53,449 nucleotides of DNA from Halalkalibacter akibai JCM 9157 (GTDB lineage: Bacteria > Bacillota > Bacilli > Bacillales > Bacillaceae_D). The stretch covers positions 1-53,449 of the forward strand of contig NZ_BAUV01000030.1 of the NCBI RefSeq assembly GCF_000513135.1, read 5' to 3'. Positions 17,890 to 26,501 of the stretch are shown one piece after another. Below the pieces are notes generated by a model that worked only from the letters and a program-made list of their open reading frames with translations, did not search any database and had not been told where the DNA came from. Each line of letters starts with the position of its first letter. Position 1 is the stretch's first letter. A program made the position numbers and the translations under genes.

Positions 17890-17992
17890 GTGTCGTGTTT
17901 AAAAAGAATCTAGCCTCTTTTTTGTATACTTTAGTGAATAAAAGGGAGACAATGGTGAGGTAAATTTAATTGATAAAAGGAGTGCTTTCAGT

Positions 17993-18433
17993 TTGGTTGG
18001 AGTAGAAATGAATATGGTTGCGAAAGATAGCTTAAAAGCATTGGAATTATACGAAAATATATTTGAAATCGAGCGTGTAGAGGTTTCGGACCTTCCTCTA
18101 GGTGAAAATGAAGCTGTTTTTACTTTATACGGAGTACGTCTCCATCTGTTAGATGAAAACCCAAAATTCCATTTGATTGCACCAAAACCAGACGACCCTA
18201 AAACGAGTTGGATTAACGTTACTGTCCCGAATATTAAGGAGACTTATGCAAAGGCAATGGATTTAAATTGTACAGAGATTCAACCGGTGACGGAGATGGC
18301 TGACTACGGAGTATCGAACGCTATCTTCATGGACACTTTTGGCTATGTATGGATGCTCCATCAAATTCATAAAGAAGTTAGTCATGAAGAACGCATACGG
18401 CTATGGGAGGAAAAAAAGCAAAGTGACAACTAA
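17993..18433 (+). CDS. VOC family (PhnB/glyoxalase-like) protein
   Basis: 146 residues starting at a TTG preceded by AAAGGAG ten bases upstream; an ATG at 18008 is an alternative. It has the halves of the VOC fold: MVAKDSLKALELYENIFEIE, then INVTVPNIKETYAKAMDLN, ending with the strand AIFMDTFGYVWMLHQ, which is typical of PhnB-like proteins. Substrate unknown. It stands alone and ends at a terminator. Confidence 0.75.
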   Translation: MVGVEMNMVAKDSLKALELYENIFEIERVEVSDLPLGENEAVFTLYGVRLHLLDENPKFHLIAPKPDDPKTSWINVTVPNIKETYAKAMDLNCTEIQPVTEMADYGVSNAIFMDTFGYVWMLHQIHKEVSHEERIRLWEEKKQSDN

Positions 18434-18449
18434 TGTCAGTAAAAACTAG

Positions 18450-18480
18450 GAACAATCAGGAAGTGGTTGTTCTTGTTTTT
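18450..18480 (+). terminator. Terminator after the VOC gene
   Basis: GAACAATC (18450-18457) pairs with GGTTGTTC (18465-18472) with one G-U or mismatch, followed by TTGTTTTT. Confidence 0.7.
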
Positions 18481-18491
18481 GATTTCAAAAG

Positions 18492-18703
18492 ATAAGGGAT
18501 CTGAGGTCCAGAACAGAGAAGGGAGCGGACTACAGATCCCTTATGTACGGAAAAATACCCTGTTTTGGGTGCTCAGCGGACTTGAGATCTCTTATTTGAG
18601 TATGATCGTTATTATTTAGCAGCGATACAGTCAGATAAGGAATCAGGAGTCCTATTCCTTCATGAGAATGGACATTTCATTCAAATAAGGAATTCTCTGT
18701 CCG
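18492..18703. repeat. Array of short degenerate motifs, ATAAGGAATCTnAGGTCC type
   Basis: Five related motifs fill this gene-free stretch: forward at 18492-18509, 18635-18652 and 18684-18703; inverted at 18524-18544 and 18575-18598. Each has an ATAAGG-like end and a GTCC end, about 18-20 bp apart. Adjacent opposite copies can form stem-loops. The same motif recurs at 46453-46635. There is no open frame of note from 18434 to 18807. Confidence 0.65.
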
Positions 18704-18807
18704 GATGAGTGTCAAGGTGGACCACAGTTCTCTAAAAATCGGTTTATAAAAAACAGGAGCAAACTCAATCTACGGCAGGCAGAAGACTAAAGAAAGGGGG
18801 ATACAAG

Positions 18808-19716
18808 GTGGACTCTATTGTTTACTCAATTATGCTACTAGGTAGTTTCTTATTTTTATATAAAAAAAGGGAGGATACAGAACCTTATTTTCAACTAAAA
18901 CTAATAGGCTATTTTATATTAGGTTCATTTGCTTTGAATTTTGATCAAGTGTCACTTCCACTTGGGTTTGTCGTGTATCTGTTGTTTTTATATCCTCATT
19001 TAAATGAACAGGTCAAACGACGAGCAGCAGTATTAGGTGTTCTTGCCTTTATTATTGTCCAGTGGATCATCCCCTTTACCATTGATGAATGGCAGAGCCG
19101 CCCGGTATTTATTAAACATGAAATTGAATCTGTTTATTCAATGAACTTTCTAGATGAATTTGAACGGGTTAGGGAAGAGTTAAAGTTAGAAGATAACAGT
19201 TTAGAACTGGAGAACTTCAAATTAGAATATACTAAAGAGGGTCAGATTCGAGATTTAAACTGGCAAATAATTGGACATAACGGCAATGGCTATATTTCTT
19301 ACCATATTCAATACGAAAAGGAAGAAGGAAGGTATCGAGCAATGTCTAGTCAGTCAGATGATTTGTTTTATTACGAGTCATTGGTTGGTGCCGATCGTTT
19401 CTTTGAAAATCTTAATGTACTTGATATTCAAAGACTTACTCATGAAAAAGGTGACTTTTCTTACTATGTAATACAAAGTTCGGGGAATCAACTCTATTAT
19501 CCAATAGAAGGTCAAACTCCATATGTAATTTCAAATGGAGACATACAATTATTAGATGACGAACAGTTACCAGTTGGGCCTTACATTTCAGCATATGCCA
19601 TGGTGAAAACAGGGGAAAAACGAGATGATCAAGGCAATATTACAGAGGAAAGCTTTGAATGGACCGAACCATCTGATTATCTTTTTGATGTTAACTTTGC
19701 GGAGGAATGGGAGTGA
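18808..19716 (+). CDS. Hypothetical membrane-anchored protein
   Basis: 302 residues from a GTG with AAAGGGGG upstream. Three hydrophobic segments lie at the N-terminus (about 2-17, 31-61 and 72-90, the last including VLAFIIVQWIIPF), followed by a soluble domain of about 210 residues rich in acidic and aromatic residues, likely exposed on the outer face. I recognise no family. It follows the motif array and precedes an acetyltransferase by 52 bases. Confidence 0.65.
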   Translation: MDSIVYSIMLLGSFLFLYKKREDTEPYFQLKLIGYFILGSFALNFDQVSLPLGFVVYLLFLYPHLNEQVKRRAAVLGVLAFIIVQWIIPFTIDEWQSRPVFIKHEIESVYSMNFLDEFERVREELKLEDNSLELENFKLEYTKEGQIRDLNWQIIGHNGNGYISYHIQYEKEEGRYRAMSSQSDDLFYYESLVGADRFFENLNVLDIQRLTHEKGDFSYYVIQSSGNQLYYPIEGQTPYVISNGDIQLLDDEQLPVGPYISAYAMVKTGEKRDDQGNITEESFEWTEPSDYLFDVNFAEEWE

Positions 19717-19768
19717 AAAGTTTTAAATAAGAACGTATACCTTAGTTCTAGAAAGGAGCTGAGACTTT

Positions 19769-20290
19769 TTGAATAAAGACTCTCTAAAAATTAGAAAGGC
19801 TGTTATAGCTGATGCAAAAGGAATAGGGAAAGTGCATGTGGATAGTTGGAAAACAACATATGAAAATATTGTTCCAGCTGAGTTCCTATCAAATTTAACA
19901 TATGAAAGTCGCGAAAAGGTATGGATAAATGAAATTCCTAAAGGCGGTGTCTATGTGGCTGAGAATAGCGTGGGAGAAATTGTTGGTTTTTCTTCTGGAG
20001 GTAAAGAAAGAAGTGGCAAGTATAAAGGATTTGATGGCGAGCTGTACGCCATTTATATTCTAAAAAAGTATCAAGGTAAAGGAATTGGCAAGGCACTAGT
20101 TCAACCGATCATTAATGAAATAACAGGAATGGGATTAAACTCTATGCTTGTTCTTGTTTTGAAAGATAATAGTTCTCGACTTTTCTACGAAGCGCTTGGA
20201 GGTAAAAAATTAGATGAGGTTGAAATTAAAATTGCAGGAAAGAGACTGTCTGAATATGTGTATGGGTGGAGAGATGTAAGGGAATTTTGA
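19769..20290 (+). CDS. GNAT family N-acetyltransferase
   Basis: 173 residues from a TTG with GAAAGGAG upstream. It has the features of the acetyl-CoA fold: KIRKAVIADAKGIGKVHVDSW at the start (partial), VAENSVGEIVGFSSGG, the pyrophosphate-binding loop YQGKGIGKALVQPI, and the C-terminal FYEALGGKKLDEVEIKI. The N-terminal VDSWKTTYENIVP is typical of a large Bacillus GNAT subgroup whose substrates are unknown. It ends on a terminator. Confidence 0.8.
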   Translation: MNKDSLKIRKAVIADAKGIGKVHVDSWKTTYENIVPAEFLSNLTYESREKVWINEIPKGGVYVAENSVGEIVGFSSGGKERSGKYKGFDGELYAIYILKKYQGKGIGKALVQPIINEITGMGLNSMLVLVLKDNSSRLFYEALGGKKLDEVEIKIAGKRLSEYVYGWRDVREF

Positions 20291-20321
20291 CGTATTAGTT
20301 TAACTAATGCGTCTTTTTTTC
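20289..20321 (+). terminator. Terminator after the GNAT gene
   Basis: GACGTATTAG (20289-20298) pairs with CTAATGCGTC (20304-20313) with one G-U, followed by TTTTTTT. Confidence 0.85.
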
Positions 20322-20419
20322 ATTCGAAAAGTCAGAAATTCGCCGTGCATATGATGACTAATATTGTAGGATTTTCTGTTTTTTAGTCATCTATAATACT
20401 GTCAAAATTGGAAGAATAA

Positions 20420-20463
20420 TAGTCCTAAACGTCCTAGAAAAAATATATTTTTTCTGGGACTAA
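20420..20463. repeat. Inverted repeat upstream of the repeat-protein gene
   Basis: A perfect 20-bp palindrome (20436-20455, AGAAAAAATAT and its mirror) lies within an outer TAGTCC/GGACTA pair. It is about 120 bp before the gene at 20583. It may be a weak terminator or an operator; there is no further evidence. Confidence 0.4.
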
Positions 20464-20582
20464 TTGGAAAGGGAAAAGGTTCCTTAATATGGAATTATTT
20501 AGCGCTAGTATAAAGACGGTAGCCCGTAGAGAGGAGATACAAGGTTTTTATTTTATTAGATGTAAATTAGGAGGATAAAAAA

Positions 20583-23000
20583 ATGAGTCGGATCATGAGT
20601 AAATTTTCTTTTCTACTGCTTATTGTAATATTGTTAGGTTCGTTTGCAACAAATGTCGAAGTAAGTGCTGATAATAGTCGAAACAAAGAATCTATTCAAT
20701 CAATCAAGCAACAGACTTCAAATGTTAAAGGAAAGATCAAGGAAGGATCGCAAGAACTTAGAAACTCAGTTCTTATTATTCAAGAGAAAGGTAAAACGAA
20801 CAAGTCATATCAAGTCATCACTGACTCAATGGGACAATTTCAAACGACGCTACCTGAAGGAGAATTTACGGTAAGAGTTGTGGAAGTTGAAGGTTCTTGG
20901 TTTAGTGCTAGCCAATCTTTTACTGTAGAAGACGGGAAAGTGAAAGGTAAGAAACAAGGTGAAGTTCAAATCGCCAAAAAAGAAAAGCTCTCTGGAAATA
21001 AGAATAGTAAAGATCAAACAATCACAGGTGTCTTAACAGAAGGTGAGCAAGGATTAAAAGGTGACATTGTTGTTGTGAAATACAATGAAGAGTATGAGGA
21101 AGATCTTTTTATCATTTCTTCAAAGAAAAATGGGGAATTTTCTGCTTCTTTACCAGAAGGTAATTATTTTATGTATGGTGTGTCATTAAGCGATGAATAT
21201 TACCGCAAAGATCTCTTTTTCTCTGTAAATGATCAAGAACTTTTTATAGATGGTCAGAAAGAGGATAAGCTTTTGGTTTCTATCCCTAAAAAACGCTATA
21301 GCGGAAAAGTGATGGATAGTTCCAAAGCGATACCAACAGCTGAAGTAGTCGTTGAGAGAGTAAATAGCGAGGATGAATATGATACTGAATTAATCCAATA
21401 TGTCTCCACAAATAAAAACGGTGAGTTCATGGTGCGAGAATTACCGGATGGGACATATTCTTTGGGAGTTCACCATAAATCCTATTACTCTTGGAATGCT
21501 TTAACGTTTGACGTTATGAATGGTAAACTCGTAGTGGATGGAAAGAAACAAGCCACTCTTGACATTAAAATACCGGATTTAAGTTTAAAGGGTTCTGTAT
21601 TAGATGGGAAAAAATCAGTTACTGATGCTTATTTAGAGATTGAGCAACTATCAGAAGATGGCTACTCCGATCATTATTATTATGTCGAAGTTGACCAAAA
21701 AGGAAACTTCAGCTACCGATTACAAGATGGTTTCTATAAGATTGCTTACGTTGGGGAAGCGAACCGTACGACAAAGGTTGATATTCCTTTTGAGATTAAG
21801 GATGGACTTCTTTATCAGGATCAAGCCTTTAAAGCGTCTTTAGTGATTCAACTTCCTGCTATCACGTTAAAAGGTACATTGCTAGATGGAAATAAACTTC
21901 TACAAGGGCATGTGAGTATAGAGAAACAATCGGAAGAAGATCAATATGAATGGTATGGTGCGAGCACGGATTCAAAAGGCATTTACTCACTAAGACTTTT
22001 AGATGGTGAATACAGGGTATCCTATGTGTACCTTTATGAAGAAAATGAAGACTTACCGCTTTCTATCGAGTTTGAAATGAGAAACGGGCAACTTTATGTC
22101 GATGGAGTCAAGAAAGACAGACTGGATGTAACAATTCCTCCTGTTACGTTACATGGAATTGTTCAAGAGAATGGGAATCCAATTGGCAATGGCGAAGTAT
22201 CTGTTCGATCAGAAGATCTTGATTTTTATTATTGGAAATGGGTTAACGATGATGGGACTTTTACAATGCGATTGTTAGACGGCGAGTATTTCTTAAGTGA
22301 AGTGTTTCTGTCTGAGAGCTCAAATGCGTATGTAGATCTCGCCTTTGAAATCAAGGACGGACAGCTTTATATTGACGGTGTACAAAAGAGTGTACTAGAA
22401 GTGAATGTCCCGCCAGTAACGTTAACAGGTTATCTGGTAGATGAAAATGGTAACAGACTGCATGGAGACATTACAATTTATGGATTTAATGGAGAAAGCG
22501 AGTTTTCTTACTACTGGGGTTGGACGAACGAGGAAGGGAAATTCTCTTTCCGCTTAGGTGATGGAGACTATCAAGTAAGCTACCTATCTTTCCATGATGG
22601 AACAAGTATGACGTCTGCGCTTGAATTCTCTATGGTGGATGGACAGTTATTTGTCAACGGCGAGCCAGCAGATCATCTAAATGTTCCTGTTAACCCGGTA
22701 ACGTTGCATGGTAAAGTTTATAATCAAGGAAAGATTGTCAGAGACGGTTATGTTAACGTGCTTACAAGGAATGAAGAAGGTGAATGGTTAAATTGGAGCT
22801 GGATTGACTATGATGGTTCCTTTGCATTTCGTTTAGCTGATGGTGAGTATGAGGTAGAATCAGTTGAATATTATAACAAAGAATATATTAGAGTCGAAAT
22901 GAACAAGCCTTTCTCTATTGAAGCAGGGAAAGTAATTGTCGATGGACAAATAGTAGATTCACTTGATCTACATTTAGAAGAAGGTATTCAAACTCCTTAA
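20583..23000 (+). CDS. Secreted protein with eight tandem carboxypeptidase-regulatory/Cna-B-like repeats
   Basis: 805 residues with a signal peptide (hydrophobic segment about 9-23, cleavage near VSADN). The rest is eight beta-sandwich-like repeats of about 80-95 residues, beginning near residues 47, 145, 240, 337, 428, 522, 613 and 708. Each unit has a GxVxDxGKxL-like opening, a central DGxFSxRLxDGEYxVSY core, and a closing FEIKDGQLYVDGVxKxxLDVxIPP motif, which runs directly into the next unit. The first two repeats are more basic and divergent, the last six more alike. There is no LPxTG, membrane anchor or enzymatic domain, and the C-terminus is EEGIQTP. AGGAGG at about 20571 precedes the ATG. 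It is likely an extracellular or wall-associated structural protein; its partner is unknown. Confidence 0.75.
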   Translation: MSRIMSKFSFLLLIVILLGSFATNVEVSADNSRNKESIQSIKQQTSNVKGKIKEGSQELRNSVLIIQEKGKTNKSYQVITDSMGQFQTTLPEGEFTVRVVEVEGSWFSASQSFTVEDGKVKGKKQGEVQIAKKEKLSGNKNSKDQTITGVLTEGEQGLKGDIVVVKYNEEYEEDLFIISSKKNGEFSASLPEGNYFMYGVSLSDEYYRKDLFFSVNDQELFIDGQKEDKLLVSIPKKRYSGKVMDSSKAIPTAEVVVERVNSEDEYDTELIQYVSTNKNGEFMVRELPDGTYSLGVHHKSYYSWNALTFDVMNGKLVVDGKKQATLDIKIPDLSLKGSVLDGKKSVTDAYLEIEQLSEDGYSDHYYYVEVDQKGNFSYRLQDGFYKIAYVGEANRTTKVDIPFEIKDGLLYQDQAFKASLVIQLPAITLKGTLLDGNKLLQGHVSIEKQSEEDQYEWYGASTDSKGIYSLRLLDGEYRVSYVYLYEENEDLPLSIEFEMRNGQLYVDGVKKDRLDVTIPPVTLHGIVQENGNPIGNGEVSVRSEDLDFYYWKWVNDDGTFTMRLLDGEYFLSEVFLSESSNAYVDLAFEIKDGQLYIDGVQKSVLEVNVPPVTLTGYLVDENGNRLHGDITIYGFNGESEFSYYWGWTNEEGKFSFRLGDGDYQVSYLSFHDGTSMTSALEFSMVDGQLFVNGEPADHLNVPVNPVTLHGKVYNQGKIVRDGYVNVLTRNEEGEWLNWSWIDYDGSFAFRLADGEYEVESVEYYNKEYIRVEMNKPFSIEAGKVIVDGQIVDSLDLHLEEGIQTP

Positions 23001-23010
23001 TTAAAAAAAG

Positions 23011-23042
23011 ACAGCAGAGTGTTTTCATTCTGCTGTTTTTTA
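23011..23042 (+). terminator. Terminator of the repeat-protein gene
   Basis: ACAGCAGA (23011-23018) pairs with TCTGCTGT (23029-23036), followed by TTTTTTA. Confidence 0.85.
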
Positions 23043-23090
23043 TTATGTTAAAATGAACAAACACATGAGTATGAAACAAGGAGACAAATT

Positions 23091-23636
23091 ATGAATACTA
23101 TGATAAAACAGTGCTTTGCCAATCTCGAATCAAAAAATAAGGAAGAACAATATCAAGCTTACACTGAAATTATGAAGGCAACGGATCAAGAGGTGGACTG
23201 GGCTTATGACGTTTGGGACCAATTGAAAAGGGATTTAACTGATCGTGATCATCATCGGAGGTCGAGAGCGGCACAATTTCTATCACAATTGGCGATAAGT
23301 GACCCAGAGAAGCGAATGTTAGAAGATTACGAAGCAGTTTGGCAAGTAACTTTTGATGAAAAATTTGTAACAGCAAGGCACAGTCTTCAATCATTTTGGA
23401 AAATTGGACTAGCGAGCCAGCTGCAATTAGAACTCGTGTTAAACAAGCTTACCGAACGGTTTCTAAGCTGTGAAGACGAAAAGAATTATACCTTGATTCG
23501 TTATGACATTGTGGAAAGCCTAAAAAAGCTGTATGAACATTTAAATGTTGAGGACGTTAAAACTAAAGCATTACAGCTGATTGAACAAGAAGAAGACGCA
23601 AAATACAAGAAAAAATATGCAAAAGTTTGGAAGTAA
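23091..23636 (+). CDS. HEAT-like helical repeat protein, function unknown
   Basis: 181 residues, soluble and all-helical. CAAGGAG precedes the ATG at a normal distance. Alternating amphipathic helices such as DHHRRSRAAQFLSQLAISD and FVTARHSLQSFWKIGLAS look like HEAT/ARM-type repeats, which usually act as protein-binding scaffolds. It has no catalytic motifs or membrane segments. It stands alone between a terminator and a long gene-free stretch. Confidence 0.6.
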   Translation: MNTMIKQCFANLESKNKEEQYQAYTEIMKATDQEVDWAYDVWDQLKRDLTDRDHHRRSRAAQFLSQLAISDPEKRMLEDYEAVWQVTFDEKFVTARHSLQSFWKIGLASQLQLELVLNKLTERFLSCEDEKNYTLIRYDIVESLKKLYEHLNVEDVKTKALQLIEQEEDAKYKKKYAKVWK

Positions 23637-24085
23637 TCTTCTCTTGTAAAACAATAATGAAACGTATATACCTTGAGCAATCTAAAGTGTATCTTGTGCC
23701 ACTTATTTCCTTGTTGCCTTGGTATATATTTATAATGTTGCCATTTTATATTTTCTGATTGTTTAATTTTATCATAAGAGAAATCTAATAATTGCTAAGT
23801 GCCACTATGAACAAAAAAAGAGTTCATAAAAACATTTTGTGAAATAGTACATAAAGCAACTGGTGCGATAGCCGAAATTGGCTATCGTTCTTCAACTATT
23901 GGAGCAGTAAAGAAGGTAAGATGTGCAAACATATTACAAACACACCTCTAGAAGTTACCATTTACACCTTCCCTTAATATATGTAAACGAAATTCAATAA
24001 TGAGTATAGTTAAAGATTCAATTCGATAAGTCATGTTATAATATAAATTATGGTATATTTGGTTTTTTATAGGAGGGGGGATTCG
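23637..24085. other. Gene-free stretch with a small hairpin
   Basis: No supported gene. The only structure I see is GCGATAGCC/GGCTATCG with a 6-nt spacer near 23868-23890. The sequence around it can be read as a short open frame without a start, so it may be a relic. The end of the stretch carries the ribosome site of the next gene. Confidence 0.4.
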
Positions 24086-24268
24086 ATGTCTAGAGGAATG
24101 ATTGGAATATTATTAGTTATAGTAGCTGCAATAGCTATGATTATAAATATGTTAATTCTTAGAACAAACGAATATTACGATTTAATACGAATAACTTCTT
24201 TCTTACTGTTTATAGTAGGAAGCTCTATGATTCCTACCTTTTCAAAATCGAGCAAACGGGAAATTTAA
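24086..24268 (+). CDS. Small membrane protein (60 aa)
   Basis: ATG at 24086 directly follows AGGAGGGGGG, which selects it over an in-frame ATG at 24050. Two membrane helices: IGILLVIVAAIAMIINMLI (about 6-24) and a second near 35-50 (ITSFLLFIVGSSMI), then a basic tail SKSSKREI. Its function and family were not recognised. Confidence 0.65.
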   Translation: MSRGMIGILLVIVAAIAMIINMLILRTNEYYDLIRITSFLLFIVGSSMIPTFSKSSKREI

Positions 24269-24366
24269 AATAATATAATATCCCTACGCACTCCATAATT
24301 AAAAATAAATAATTCTTCTTTAACTGACGGTTTAGTTGAAGAAGAATATTTAAAAATACATTAATT

Positions 24367-24402
24367 AACCCAGTTTGATTTTGAACTGGGTTATTCTTTT
24401 AC
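24367..24402 (+). terminator. Terminator after the small membrane protein
   Basis: AACCCAGTT (24367-24375) pairs perfectly with AACTGGGTT (24384-24392), followed by ATTCTTTT. Confidence 0.8.
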
Positions 24403-24716
24403 AAACAAATAGTGTTATAAAATAAGGCTCAATTTTGTATGCAGTTTACACGCAAGTCGAAGTTTTGCGATAGGTAGCGGAACCTGTAGGAATTGCGGAG
24501 GTTCTTTTCACCTAGATCTCCTTACATAGGTTGTGAAGGATTTTGGGTAAAAAGGTGCAGGGGGATTCTTCGTTACACTAAATATTAACTAGGTTAGGAA
24601 AGTACTATATTCTCATTTTTGAAAAATCAGAAAACACTAACAGGAAAGTTATTTAGGAACACGAATTTACATCTAGTAAGTTAGCAAGAATTTATGAAAT
24701 TAGGAGGAGGAAATGT
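24403..24716. other. Gene-free stretch before the subtilase gene
   Basis: About 310 bases with no supported gene. GGAACCT (about 24479) and AGGTTC (about 24499) could form a hairpin, and the stretch is less AT-rich than its surroundings between 24460 and 24570. No known riboswitch pattern was recognised. AGGAGGAGG near 24703 is the ribosome site of the protease gene. Confidence 0.4.
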
Positions 24717-25958
24717 ATGAAAAAGTGGTTAGTTGGATTATCATTAACAGGTTTGCTTGCATTTGGAGGAGCAGGTGCATTGGCTGCTGAGAAGACGGAC
24801 TATATTGTTACGTTTTCTAGTCAATCTATTCCGCAAAGTCTCGTAACAGAGATGGAAGGTTTAGGGGCAGAAATCATTCAAACAGTTCCGCAAATTGGAG
24901 TTGTGAGTGTGAGTTCGGCAAATCCAGAGTTTAAAGCTTGGGCAGAAAGTCAAAGTGGGATTGCGGCCATCACAGAGGATGTAGAAATTCGTTCCCCTGA
25001 AACGGAATATGAATTTGCTTATCGCTTGGATGAAGGATTACGTGTTGATACTAGTGGTGCAGACTTGTATGAGGAGTATCAATGGGATATAAAACGTGTA
25101 ACAAATAACGGAGCTTCTTGGGAAATTAACGCTGGAAATCATGATGTTGTGGTAGCAATTATTGATAGTGGTGTTGATACGACACATCCTGATTTGCAAA
25201 AAAATCTGATATATGCAAAATCATTTGTTCCTGGTACTGCGCATAATTCCTTCAGCGGGAATCATGGTACGCATGTAGCGGGTACGATTGCAGCAAACGG
25301 TCGAGTTATGGGAGTAGGACCTGAATTAGGAATTGCCTCTTACCGTGTTTCTAACTGGACAAGTATTTTAGCAGGTATTACGGCTGCAGCTGATGATGGT
25401 GTTGATGTTGCGAACTTAAGCTTAGGAACGTATAGTTTTATGAATGATGAACAACAAAGAACATTGCACTTAACAGCAGCACGCGCTGTTCGATATGCTC
25501 AAAGCAAGGACATGTTTATTGTTGGGGCTAACGGAAACAATGCGATTGATTTAGGAAAGAAAATGCACACTGTTCCCGGTGAAGGAGCACAGTGGCCTGG
25601 TCCATTACATGACACGTTCTCTGATATTCCTTGGGTAGTGAGTGTATCTTCTTCGACAATTAACGATGAGCTAGCGTATTATTCCAATTACGGAAATGTT
25701 GATCTTGCAGGTCCTGGCGGCGATACAGAAGCTCGAACATTATCAACTGTAGAAGGTGGATATGGCTACATGATCGGCACGAGCATGGCTGCACCAAAAG
25801 TAGCTGCAGCAATTGGTCTTGTAAAAGCACAAAATCCGGACATGAAGCCAGCTCAAATCAGAGCTTTGCTTCAACAAACAGCTGATGGCGGTAAAGGTCA
25901 AAGTCGTCAACACTTTGGTCACGGGATTGTGAACGTTTATACAGCATTACAAAAATAA
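24717..25958 (+). CDS. Secreted subtilisin-like serine protease (peptidase S8)
   Basis: 413-residue extracellular protease precursor. Signal peptide about 1-23 (cleavage near ALAAEK), an I9-like propeptide about 28-92 (YIVTFSS...VVSVSSANPEF), then the catalytic domain with Asp150 in AIIDSGVDTTHPDL, His183 in NHGTHVAGT, an oxyanion-type Asn in VGANGNN and Ser356 in GTSMAAP. The Ser motif continues KVAA instead of the usual HVAG. AGGAGGAGG precedes the ATG. It is monocistronic and ends at a strong terminator. Expected role: degradation of extracellular protein in stationary phase. Confidence 0.92.
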   Translation: MKKWLVGLSLTGLLAFGGAGALAAEKTDYIVTFSSQSIPQSLVTEMEGLGAEIIQTVPQIGVVSVSSANPEFKAWAESQSGIAAITEDVEIRSPETEYEFAYRLDEGLRVDTSGADLYEEYQWDIKRVTNNGASWEINAGNHDVVVAIIDSGVDTTHPDLQKNLIYAKSFVPGTAHNSFSGNHGTHVAGTIAANGRVMGVGPELGIASYRVSNWTSILAGITAAADDGVDVANLSLGTYSFMNDEQQRTLHLTAARAVRYAQSKDMFIVGANGNNAIDLGKKMHTVPGEGAQWPGPLHDTFSDIPWVVSVSSSTINDELAYYSNYGNVDLAGPGGDTEARTLSTVEGGYGYMIGTSMAAPKVAAAIGLVKAQNPDMKPAQIRALLQQTADGGKGQSRQHFGHGIVNVYTALQK

Positions 25959-25977
25959 AGAAGTTAGAAGCTGACAG

Positions 25978-26020
25978 ACTGTCTCCTTGATGATAGAGAT
26001 CGAGGAGACAGTTTTTGTTT
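25978..26020 (+). terminator. Terminator of the subtilase gene
   Basis: ACTGTCTCCT (25978-25987) pairs with AGGAGACAGT (26003-26012), followed by TTTTGTTT. Confidence 0.88.
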
Positions 26021-26099
26021 ATGGAGGTTGCTGATTTAATTATATTGTGCGCTTGTTGGGTGGTGCAAATGAGAAGGAGAATCCCTGATATTTCTGGAA

Positions 26100-26345
26100 C
26101 GCGATTAAGGTGCGAGTTCTCGCTATTAAGGATGTTTCGATCGCAAATAAGACGGAGAAACTCGCTAATATTTTTCAAAGTTGCTAATAAGGTGTGAGTT
26201 CTCGCTATTAAGGATGTTTTAACCGCAAATAAGATAAGTAAAATCACTAATATTTTTGAGATCGCTATTATATTTTGAATTTCGCTATTATATTTTTCCT
26301 TTTGCTTGATAAAAAAGAGATTTCGCTATTAAATTCGTGATTTAA
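26100..26345. repeat. Imperfect tandem repeat (about 82-bp period) with CGCTATTAA motifs
   Basis: Two similar units begin at 26106 and 26188: TAAGGTGYGAGTTCTCGCTA is followed by TTAAGGATGTTT, a CGCAAATAAGA stretch, and a CTAATATTTTT stretch. Shorter pieces with CGCTATTATA or CGCTATTAAA continue to about 26345. No gene is present from 25959 to 26501. Confidence 0.7.
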
Positions 26346-26501
26346 TGATTCGCGCTTATCTAGCATCCAGCTCCCCTCTCCGCTTCCATCCCCTCCCCCC
26401 TAAATTTCACAATTCCTCCTCACTTTTTTACCAATTTATGTATTAACTCCTGCCTGTTATGGACATATTTGTTATTGAACGTAATTTAAGGAGGGAACAC
26501 A

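Noticed and set aside
23868-23890. Hairpin GCGATAGCC/GGCTATCG as a terminator
   Set aside because: It has no T tract on either strand and is far from the ends of both neighbouring genes.
24460-24600. Riboswitch before the subtilase gene
   Set aside because: Only one short hairpin is visible, without a terminator or recognisable core.
26100-26345. CRISPR array
   Set aside because: Repeats are imperfect, long and adjacent, without unique spacers of constant length, and no cas genes are present.
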